The translations under genes and the position numbers were made by a program. 64,000 nucleotides of DNA from Ligustrum vulgare (Eukaryota; Streptophyta; Magnoliopsida; Lamiales; Oleaceae). The stretch lies in contig OY743174.1 of the NCBI GenBank assembly GCA_963555705.1, positions 24,275,108 to 24,339,107 of the forward strand, given 5' to 3'. Each line of letters begins with the position of its first letter. Positions within the stretch are counted from its first letter, which is position 1. This document shows, one piece after another, positions 24,648-34,500 of this stretch. The notes beneath the pieces were generated by a model. It was not told the origin of the DNA. It made no database searches and saw only the letters and a program-made list of their open reading frames with translations.

Positions 24648-25218
24648 ACCGTGACGTCAATGTACCAGAAGTCGAGGGCTGGGAAGTGGTGGAGGTCGCG
24701 GTCGTGGCCGCCGGTGGTGTGGTATTTAACGTCGTCGTTGACGAGAGGGAGGTCGCGAGAGAGAGGGTTGAGGGAAGAGAGAGTGAGGTCGTGAGAGACA
24801 GACCGAGAGGCGTGAGTGAGGGAGAGGTATAGTGAGGGTTTAGGTTTAGGTTTAATTTTAATCTTTTAAAATTTGCAAATTGGTCCCTCAAGTCCCCTCC
24901 TTTGCATATTTAATCCCCTAAGTTCCATTTGTTCTCCAAATGCCACTAAAGTTTCCCCCAAGTTTCAATTTAAGAAAATAAAAATAGAAATTAGCATGCT
25001 CAGGCAATAGAACAAAAAATCACAAAAATATTTGCGCGTAACCAATTTTTTAAACTTTCAAATTGGTACATTGATCGAGACGGCGTCCAATTCTTTCCAC
25101 TGCAAAATAATTCCAATTATAGACATTAAAGATCATAAATTTATAATTTATAATAACATTCACAAGAATATTACGTGAAATTTGAAATTGCACGTAAAAA
25201 ATGAAAAGCGGTCTTACA
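24648..25218 (-). repeat. 3' LTR of gypsy-2, truncated
   Basis: Matches 31608-32183. Starts TGTAAGACCGC on the minus strand at 25218. The part that corresponds to 30051-31607, including the palindrome array, is missing. Confidence 0.88.
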
Positions 25219-25240
25219 ATTCCTTACCCCCTAAAAAGAA
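25219..25240 (-). other. Polypurine tract of gypsy-2
   Basis: On the minus strand TTTTTAGGGGGTAAGGAAT immediately precedes the LTR start. This is the expected plus-strand primer site. Confidence 0.75.
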
Positions 25241-25255
25241 ATTTCGTTCTCGAAA

Positions 25256-28200
25256 TTAAAATTTACCAAAAAGGTGTGGATACTTGGCACGCATTTCATC
25301 CTCGCGTTTCCAAGTAGCCTCTTCGACTGCATGGTTCCTCCAAAGGACTTTAACTAGTGTTATCTTCTTTCTCCTAAGTTCCTTATCTGCCTTCAGTAAG
25401 ATCCTCACAGGTGATTCCTTGTAGGTTAGATCCTCCCGAAGATCTAACGACTCATAACTGAGGATATGAGAAGGATCCGAAATATATTTCCTCAACATCG
25501 ACACGTGAAATACGTTATGAACCCCAGATAGTGCCGGTGGCAGTGCAACCCGATAAGCTAGGTCACCCACCCTTTCAAGTATCTCGAAGGGGCCAACAAA
25601 TCGCGGAGTTAACTTCCCTTCCCTTCTTCTCGAATCTCATAACTCCCTTCATAGGAGCAACCTTCAAGAAGATCATATCACCTGTAGCGAATTCCAATGG
25701 TTTCCTTCTCTTGTCTGCATAGCTTTTCTGTCTACTCTGTGCAGTTCTCATTCATTGATGAATCTTCTCAACAATTTCTGATGTCTGCTGCACCATTTCT
25801 GGACCTAGTAATTTTCGTTCTCCTACTTCATCCCAGTGAACAGGCGATCTACACTTCCTCCCGTATAGCGCCTCATATGGAGCCATGTGAATGGATGCTT
25901 GATAGCTATTGTTATAGGAGAACTCAACTAATGGGAGAAATTCATCCCAAGTACCTGGAAAATCAATAATACAAGCTCTCAACATATCTTCCAGGGTTTG
26001 AATCGTTCTCTCTAACTGTCCATCTGTCTGAGGGTGAGAGGCCGTACTGAATCTCAATTGAGTACCCATGGCCTTATGTAGACTCTTCCAAAATGAAGAA
26101 GTAAATTTTTGGTCGCGATCAGACACAATGGATAGGGGAATCCCATGAAGCCTTACAATTTTTGCCACATATAACTCTGTATAGTTCTCCATATTATAAG
26201 TAATTTTTACCGGCAGAAAGTGTGCCGACTTGGTAAGACGATCAACAATCACCCATATGGAGTTATAACCCTTCTTCGTCTTAGGTAAGCCAACAATAAA
26301 GTCCATGCCTATTCTTTCCCACTTCCACTCCGAAATCATAAGAGGTTGTAATAGGCCAGAAGGTCGCTGATGTTCGGCCTTAACTTGCTGACAGGTGAGA
26401 CAATGTTGAACATACTCCGCCTCATCCCTACTCATGCCAATCCACCAAAAATGCTGCCTCAAATCCCGAGCCATCTTAGTACTTCCAGAGTGGATTGAGT
26501 AAGGAGTGTTATGAGCTTCCCTCATAATTTCTTGCTTCAATTCCTTATTATTGGGGACTACCAGTCTATTACCCTGCTGAAGGGCACCATCTGTGGTGAT
26601 AATAAAATCAGTGCACTTTCGATCATTTACTTCAGTGCGGACCCTTGAAGTATTGGGGTTTCCAACTGTAGAGCCTTGATTTTCTCCAACAATGCCGATT
26701 CCAAAGTCATGTTGGCAAGATAACCTGACTTGCTTTTTGGAACGATCTCCAATTCTAACCCTTGGATATCAATTAGTAGCTGTTTTTGGACAACTTGCAA
26801 GGCATTCATTGTTCCATGAATTTTTCTGCTAAGAGCATCAGCTACGGCATTAGCCTTTCCATGATGATAATTAATAACAAAATCATAATCCTTGACAAGT
26901 TCTAACCACCTGCACTGTCACATGTTTAGTTATTTCTGTGTGAAGAAATATTTGAGACTTTTATGATCGGTGTAGATCTCACATCTAACCCCGTAGAGAT
27001 TGTGCCTCCATATCTTTAATGCAAATACGACGGCTGCCAACTCGAGATGGTGAGTTGGGTAATTCTTCTCGTACTCTTTCAATTGTCTTGAAGCGTAGGC
27101 AATCACCTTGCCGTGTTGCATAAGAACACAACCAAGCCCCTTTAATGCGGCATCACTGTAAATGACCAATCCCTCATTTCCCTGTGGAATAGCTAAAATT
27201 GGCGCAGTTGTCAACCGCGTATTTAACTCCTCAAAACTCTGTTCGCAATCCGAATTCCACTGAAATTTTGTATCCTTTCTAGTCAGCTTAGTCAAAGGTG
27301 AGGCAATTTTGGAAAATCCTTCCACGAATCTCCGATAGTAACCAGCTAAACCAAGAAAGTTGCGGACCTCTTTCACATTAGTTGGTGTCGGCCAATTACG
27401 AACTGCCTCAATTTTACTCGGGTAAACCTCAATGCCTTCCTTTGATACAATATGCCCCAAGAACAGCACTCTTTCCAGCCAGAATTCACACTTCTTGAAC
27501 TTCGCAAATAATTTCTCTTCTCTAAGTTTCTGTAGCACTATTCTCAAATGCCTTTCGTGTTCCTCTTCAAACCTCGAATAGATCAATATATCGTCAATGA
27601 AGACTATAACAAATTGATCCAGGTATTCTTTAAAGACCCGATGCATCAAGTCCATAAATGCCGCAGGAGCATTTGTTAACCCAAACGGCATCACCAAAAA
27701 TTCATAATGTCCATATCTGGTACGGAAAGCTGTCTTTGGGATGTCCTCTTCTTTAATCCTCAACTGATGGTAACCAGATCGCAAATCGATCTTGGAAAAA
27801 TACCCTGCACCTTGGAGCTGATCGAATAGATCCTCAATTCTCGGCAAAGGATATTTATTCTTTATTGTTACTTTGTTCAATCCTCTGTAATCTATACAAA
27901 GTCTCATAGAACCGTCCTTCTTCTTCACGAATAACATAGGAGCACCCCGTGGAGAGAAACTAGGTCAAACAAAGCCCTTATCCATGAGATCCTGTAGTTG
28001 CTCCTTGAGCTCTTTAAGTTCCACAGGAGCCATCCGATACGGTGCTTTAGATATTGGGGCTGTTCCAGGCACCAAATCGATAATGAAGTCAATCTCTCTT
28101 TTAGGTGGTAGGTCAAAAAGATCGTCTGGAAAAACGTTCGGATATTCTCGAACGATTGCAATTTGTTCAAGAGAGAGGTCTGCTTTAGGTACCTCGACTA

Positions 28201-28651
28201 TTGCAACCAAGTAAGCCCTACAGCCCTTATTCATCAACTAACGGGCTTTCATCGCTGATACTATTGGAATAAAAGGCTTCACCTCAACCCCAACAAAACA
28301 AAAAGGAGTTTTATTTGGAAGCTCAAACACCACCTTCTTCTCATGACAGTCTATTGAAGCATAATACCGTGATAACCAATCCATGCCCAGTATGACGTCA
28401 AAATCGTGAATATCAAGCACTATAAGATATGCCAACCAATCATGCCCATTCACTACTATTGGACAGTCTCTCAATACATAACTTGAACTCAATAATGCTC
28501 CGGATGGTGTTGACACGACAAACGGAGTACCCAGTTGTGGGGATGAATGATTTAATTTCTCAGCAAAAACAAGACTGACAAAAGAATGAGTAGCCCCGGA
28601 ATCGAAAAGAATAGTTGCAAGTTTGCCACACACGTACACAGTACCTACCAT
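25256..28651 (-). pseudogene. gypsy-2 pol: protease, RT, RNase H, integrase, chromodomain-like tail
   Basis: The protease (LFDSGATHSFVS near 28600, LGMDWLSRY) shares one frame with RT ([31 protein letters not shown] catalytic box near 27595) and RNase H ([26 protein letters not shown]). Two stops interrupt it, TAG at about 28235 and TGA at about 27962. The frame then changes, and integrase (26540-25752) keeps its zinc-binding His and Cys residues and the D-D-E triad (GMDFIVGL, VSDRDQKF, DGQLERTI). The tail (25570-25256) includes VLWRNHAVEEATWKREDEM. All catalytic residues checked are present, so loss of function comes from the stops and frameshifts, not from active-site change. Confidence 0.9.
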
Positions 28652-28755
28652 AATAGATTATACTTCTATAGATATATGCATGTTCATAATTTGCCTAGAA
28701 TGGTACGAGATGGAAAGACAGAAGGGAAAAATGTAGTAAATAAAATTTAAAATAC
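28645..28755 (-). other. Probable spliceosomal intron between gag and protease of gypsy-2
   Basis: On the minus strand the coding sequence reaches ...GTGGTATCAG, followed by GTATTTTAAATT, and resumes after ...TTATGGTAG at GTACTGTGTACG. The 111-bp segment is T-rich and contains a TAA in the joined frame. Removing it joins gag and protease at the position where related elements are continuous. Donor and acceptor follow the GT-AG rule. Confidence 0.6.
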
Positions 28756-29816
28756 CTGATACCACGGTGGATGAGTCATTAGCTTCCTTCTTAGACATTG
28801 TATAGACTCGTGCTTGAGTAGTCTTCGTTTTATCTCTGCAATCCTTAGCTATGTGTCCCGGCTTTCCACAATTATAGCAAACACCCTTACAATCATTTGC
28901 AAGGTGTCTAGGTTTCCCACACTTAAAGCATACTCCTTTGCCCTGAAGGCACTCACCACGATGTCCCTTGCCACACTTCGAGCAAGCTACTATCTGTTAC
29001 TTGTTTGATTGGTGATACTGCTTACTCCCTTGATCACTCCTTTTTTGGCCGTTATTCCATTGCTTTGGGTTTCCACCCTTGAACTTCTGGTTAAAAGACT
29101 GAGTTTTATTTTCTTCTCCATCTATGGCTAGAGTTCTTTCCACCAACAGGGATTTGTTGATCACCTCTCTATAAGTAGTGAGCTCAAAAGGGATCACGGC
29201 CTGTTTGATTTGTAGTTTAAGTCCTTCTTCAAAGTGCCTAGACCTTCTCTCTTCAGTATCCACCAAGTTTGGAGCGAACTTAGCCAGTCTAACAAATTCT
29301 GCCTCATATTCCGTAACTGATCTGTTCTCTTGCACTAGTCTCAGAAATTCTCCCTCCTTCTGCTGTAGGAGACTCTTGGGAAAGTACTTTTCATTGAAGG
29401 CAGTAGTAAACATCTCCCAAGTAAAAGAATCAGTGTTATTTTCATGTTGGCACTGAACCATTAGCCACCAATCATATGCACCGCCCTGAAGCATGTATGC
29501 GGCAAAGTTAACCTTCTCCTCGTCGGTGCATCCCATAACCCTGAAGGCTTTTTGCATTTCAGTTAACCACTTTTCAGCCCGAGGGGGTCAGTGTTCCAGC
29601 AAAGGATGGTGGAGACAGCCTCTTAAATTCTGATATCCTCCCATGCCCACGTGTCTTGTTAGTCCTAGGCTGACTTGCTTGTCCCAACGTAGTTAACGCT
29701 TGTACCAAGGCTTCCACAACCGTCGGAGTGCCGAAAGGGGCAGTGTTATTGCTTGTCCCTTCATTCTGAGTTTGAGAAGTTCTTCCTTGAGTGTTTCTAC
29801 GTCTAGTGCGAGCCAT
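28756..29816 (-). pseudogene. gypsy-2 gag with three CCHC zinc knuckles
   Basis: Starts MARTRRRNTQGRTSQ at 29816. The capsid block (YDWWLMVQCQHENNTDSFTW, FNEKYFPKSLLQQKEGEFLR, VTEYEAEFVRLAKFAPNLV) follows in a second frame after a small indel near 29580. After a TAA at about 28994 the frame continues with three CCHC-like motifs ([40 protein letters not shown]) and ends at the probable intron. Gag forms the particle and binds RNA. The copy is broken by one frameshift and one stop. Confidence 0.88.
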
Positions 29817-30034
29817 TTCTAAATAGGAGAGAATAAAACATCTTGTTCAATATATAGTACTACATATCAATATGTACGAAATTTCAATCTTAGTAGCATC
29901 ACATGACATTCGATAATTTAAGCAAAATTAACTTACCAGATGATCGAGGGAGAAGCACTTGTGGCATGACTCAGCACCCGAACCATTTTCAAGTAAATAT
30001 TCTAAAGTGTACAGAATCGCTTTTAAAACTCTTA

Positions 30035-30046
30035 GCTCTGATACCA
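30035..30046 (-). other. Primer-binding site of gypsy-2, initiator-Met tRNA type
   Basis: On the minus strand TGGTATCAGAGC lies 4 bases inside the LTR end. Confidence 0.9.
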
Positions 30047-30050
30047 AAAA

Positions 30051-32183
30051 TGTAACACTCCAAGTTTAAAATCTTCAACTTAGGCATGTTAACTTCCTTT
30101 CACTTTAAATGCGGAAATAAAACATTTCAAACACTTATTTTCTTCACTTACATGCATAAACAAAACATTTAAAACCTCAACATTTTTACTTTTCTATTAT
30201 AAAATTCTACAAAAATTTCGGCAGAGTCTCCTCTATAAATTGAACTTAACCAACCTGCAGAGGGACTTCAAAACCATTTTAAAGCATACATCTCAACTCA
30301 TTCAATCCCATACATCATCAAAACCATTCAATAAGTCCCAAACTACTCAACGATATATTTCCAAGTAAATAAACTTTAGCAAATGAAATAAGAGGTCATT
30401 TAACCTCTAATACTACACTAATACTTATTCAAAGCTAATTGCAATCAAACCATTAACAATAATAAATGAAGGAATAATTAATGAGAAACTTAAATGAATT
30501 CTAATTTAACTTTATTTTCAAAAATTGAAGGTAGGTATAGCCTGAGTCTGTCCCCAAGTGCTCTCCTCGTCTCATCTAACTTTCATCACCTGAAATATTG
30601 GGGAGTGATTGGGGTGAGCTAAAGCTCAGTAAGTAAACTTTATGCACGTGATGCATGCTCATGACATGAAATTCCTTAGACCATTCAAAGTAATTACCCA
30701 CATTTACTTTACTTTTCAAGACATTCATACTTTCCAAACTTTCACTTAAACATTTCAAAAAAAACTTTAACTTCATTTCCATCGTGAATTCACTTAGTGT
30801 ATCTTCTAGCCAGTCAGAATGCAGTGGGCACATTTCCTTATTTAGAACAAGGTTATCACTTTTTCACCGCATAGCGGTTTAAAATTTTCCACCGTTAAGC
30901 GATTTATCAATCGTCACCGCAAAGCGGTTTAATATTCGTCACCGCAAAGCGGTTAAGCAATCGTCACCGCAAAACGGTTTAATATTTGTCATCGCCAAGC
31001 AGTTAAGCAATCGTCACCACAAAGCGGTTTAATATTTGTCACTGCCAAGCGGTTAAGCAATCGTCACCGCAAAGCGGTTTAATATTTGCCACCGTCAAGC
31101 GGTTAAGCAATCGTCACCGCAAAACGGTTTAATATTTGCCACCGCAAAACGGTTAGGCAATCGTCACCGCAAGGCGGTTTAATATTCACCACTGCAACAT
31201 TGATTTAATTCGGTTACGCCGGTCTCCTGTGCCCCATTTCCCACTCACACCTTTCATGGCATAGAAGTACATCAATTTATTCTTAAAACTTGGGATACAT
31301 CCTTTTTGAGAAAACTAAAACTTACCACATTCTTCATATAAAATCATTTGACTTCCCCAACTCAATGAAAATGCATGCTTGATGATGCAACGACATGATA
31401 ACATGTATGCTTAAACCTTCTCTTAATAACACATACATGTATAAAGTTTATAGAAAGCATCACAAGCAAATAATTTCAAGAATATAATTTAAGCCCATTA
31501 ATTACACCTTAAACATTTAACTTCAGTGAAAATAGGGGAAGTTTACTTACCTGAAGTTCTTAGTATTTACCGTTTCTGAATTTGCAAGTGGAAAAGTCTC
31601 GAATGCCCGTGACGTCAATGTACCAAAAGTCGAGGGCTGGGAAGTGGTGGAGGTCGCGGTCGTGGCCACCGGTGGTGTGGTGGTTGACGTCGTCGTTGAC
31701 GAGAGGGAGGTCGCGAGAGAGAGGGTTGCGGGAAGAGAGAGCCGAGAGAGAGCGAGGTCATGAGAGAGAGAGACCGAGAGGCGTGAGTGAGGGAGAGGTA
31801 TAATGAGGGTTTAGGTTTAATTTTAATCTTTTAAAATTTACAAATTGGACCCTCAAGTCCCCTTCTTTGCATATTTAATCCCCTAAGTTCCATTTGTTTT
31901 CCAAATGCCACTAAAGTTTCCCCCAAGTTTCAATTTAAGAAAATAAAAGTAGAAATTAGTATGCTTAGGCAATAGAACAAAAAATCACAAAAATATTTGC
32001 GCGTAACCAATTTTTTAAACTTTCAAATTGGTACATTGATCGAGACGACGTCCAAGTCCTTCCAGTGCAAAATAATTCCAATTATAGACATTAAAGATCA
32101 TAAATTTATAATTTATAATAACATTTACAAGAATATTACGTGAAATTTAAAATTGCACGTAAAAAATGAAAAGCGGTCTTACA
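30051..32183 (-). repeat. 5' LTR of gypsy-2, full length
   Basis: 2133 bp. On the minus strand it starts TGTAAGACCGC and ends GGAGTGTTACA, giving inverted TGTAA-type termini. It contains the palindrome array at 30865-31200 and a GAGA-rich segment near 31660-31800. Confidence 0.88.
30865..31200. repeat. Array of about 14 short palindromes (CACCGCAAAGCGGTTT type)
   Basis: Each unit of about 25 bp holds an imperfect palindrome, CCGC-AAA-GCGG, joined alternately by AATATTTGT and AAGCAATCGT spacers, so a higher-order unit of about 51 bp is repeated. Variants (CCGTCAAGCGG, CCGCAAAACGG, TCGCCAAGCAG) break individual hairpins. It lies within one LTR copy only, because the other copy is truncated. 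Confidence 0.93.
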
Positions 32184-34500
32184 GGATTGGCTGGGTTGAC
32201 CTAGTCCGGCCCGAGTTTTTTTTTTTCGGGGCGAAAATTCCTGGACCAACTTTGGTCCCAGGTCCGTTTTCCGGCTTGAGTCGCACGCACCGCTAGTTCG
32301 TGCCACGTGTTCGCGTGGTTCAGCTGGGGTGCGATTTTACAGCTTAGCCTCTTCCGTAATTGCACTCTAGTCCTCCATCTTTAATTGTTGGTCAATTTAG
32401 TCCCCAAACTTTCAGATTTCTTTCAAATAGGTCTTTCAAAAATTGCACTTGAGGTCCCTCAACTTTTGAAATTTTGCAAACTGGTCCCTGGGTTTAATTT
32501 TACAGCAGGTCAGAAGCTTTCCGGAAGTGACAAAATGGTCCCCAAGCTTCTAATTTCAGCATAATTTGCACTTCTTTTATTATTTTTGGCTTCAAACTTG
32601 AATTTTAACCTATTTAAACACAAAATATGCATAAATTAGTAGATATTTGCTCAATATATTTCAAAATATACTAGTTTAAAGGTATAAAAGTGTATAAAAA
32701 TGCACTTAACAAATACCCCCAAACTTAAACTCTTGCTCGAGCAAGAATATCTGCTAACACAAAAAGCAAAATAATGAATGATCAACAATGCTAGATAACT
32801 TGTCACTTCTTTCTTGAGTGTAAAATTGCATGATTAATTCACAATTATGTTTTCAAAATAATACTACAAAAAGCGTTGAGCTTATCTCATGTTTGATCGG
32901 TGTGTGTGTGCATAGTCACATTCAATTATTACTAAGGTTCAAAGAAACATTGTAGGAAGGATAAATTTCAAAACAATATTATTCACCCTTAGTGGTCAAT
33001 TTCATTCCTTACCCTCTCGTGACAATCATCCCCCCATATTATTTCTTTTCTCTCCCGAGATGCAATCCTAGGGGTAACTCTCAATTCACACATTTCTTTT
33101 TCCACTAAAGTTTGGTTATGACTTACCGAAAATCTCAACGATCTAGATATGCAGTGACTCTCCACTAGATAAGTGCTTCAGTATTAAAGTTTATACCAAG
33201 CAATTCAAACTCATTATTAATCTAATCATTTATGCAAATACAAATGCATGATTTCTATAAACTAATGTGATGATTGCTCGTGACTTCCCCACTCCCTTAA
33301 GCTTTCCAATTGACCCATGTAGCGAGTTTTAGGTCAGAAACTCCCCAATTATTTTAAGATCAAAGGGTACCAGGTTTCAAAATACCCATACGGACTTAAT
33401 AACTCGAGTAAAAAAGGTTACGAAGTGAGGTAGACTTATTAAGAAATGCAATGATGATGATGTGCTTTTTTTTTTTTTTTCAAAGTGTGTGTGTATCCTA
33501 CTCATTAAGCTTTCTAATTGACCCATGTAGCGAGCTTTAGGCCGGTGACTTTCAAGTTTCAAACTAAGGCACCAAGTTTCAAGATACTCCTACGAGTTTA
33601 ATCACTCGAATCAAAAGGCTACGAGACGGGGCAATGCAATAATTAAAATGGGCTTAGATCTCTAGCATTTGGTCATCACTTAGCTTATACTTAACATTAA
33701 CAACACTCCACACAAATTCATATCAAGCATGCATGGAATCACTACGCATCTAGACTGTTTCCTTTACCGGCTCGACTACCCCCAAACTTGTCTCACAAAG
33801 GATCAAGAGATTAAGAGCATTGAAAATAAATTGGATAGGTTGATAAAAATTGAAAATGCAAGCTTACAACCTAATTTCTAATTTTTCCAACCTTCAATAG
33901 ATTCCAAATCTCAACAACAATTAGTTATGACTATTGTGCTCAAGAGAACTAGGATCACTCATAGATAAGTAATTTATGAAAATAGGCACAAGTAGCATAT
34001 TCAATCATAATTCGTGAATTAATCAGCAATTTCAAATATCAAATCATTTTGAGCCGACAAGGCTATCTAGCATGTTAATATCCAAAACAATATGAACAAA
34101 ATCAAACATCACAACATCTTAAGCTGGCAAGGCTATCTAACATGATAAAGTGTAAAATGAAGTCTACACCCCCAAACTTGAATTACACATTGTCCTCAAT
34201 GTGAAGAAAGTAACAACATGTAAAGAAGAAAAGAGTTAGCAAAACTTCCTTGATTTGATGCTTGTTTGTAATGTTTGAAATTGACCTAAGTTTTCGCCGA
34301 ATGTAGTTCACCCCCAAACTTGTTGAGAACAATGTTACTTAGGATTTTCAAAAAAAATTGTTACCTACAAAAGATTGATGACTAATTAAAAAAAAAGAAA
34401 AGAAGTAAAGTAAATAATTACAAGTAACTCAAAAGAGACAAAATTTGGGTTGCCTCCCAAAAAGCTCTTGGTTAAAGTCATAAGCTCGACTTTTTGATTT
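32184..34500 (-). other. 3' non-coding region of the Athila-type element
   Basis: No ORF of note. Contains the ACCCCCAAACTTAAACTCTTG-like words common downstream of plant Athila/Tat pol genes, a T14 run near 33470, and a direct duplication: about 140 bp from 33290 (CTTTCCAATTGACCCATGTAG) recurs with changes from about 33505. Confidence 0.6.

Larger units (their letters stand above)
24648..32183 (-). mobile_element. gypsy-2: chromovirus-type Ty3/gypsy element, nearly complete
   Basis: Read on the minus strand: 5' LTR (32183-30051), primer-binding site (30046-30035), gag with CCHC knuckles, protease, RT, RNase H, integrase with a chromodomain-like tail, polypurine tract (about 25240-25219) and a 3' LTR truncated at 24648. 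The two LTR copies are alike base for base over most of the shared 570 bp, with scattered substitutions and small indels, so the insertion is fairly recent. Integrase tail and LTR style resemble the Tekay/Del lineage (inference). Confidence 0.85.

Noticed and set aside
24634..24891. Ser/Thr/Leu-rich 85-codon ORF
   Set aside because: Spans the LTR-LTR breakpoint and low-complexity GAG/CTC repeats; no family.
30865..31200. Resemblance to a CRISPR array
   Set aside because: Units are about 25 bp with alternating conserved spacers, not unique ones; it lies within a plant LTR and has no cas-like neighbour.
31582..31803. Arg/Glu-rich 73-codon ORF
   Set aside because: Product of a GAGA-rich tract in the gypsy-2 LTR; the matching tract in the other LTR copy is not open in the same way.
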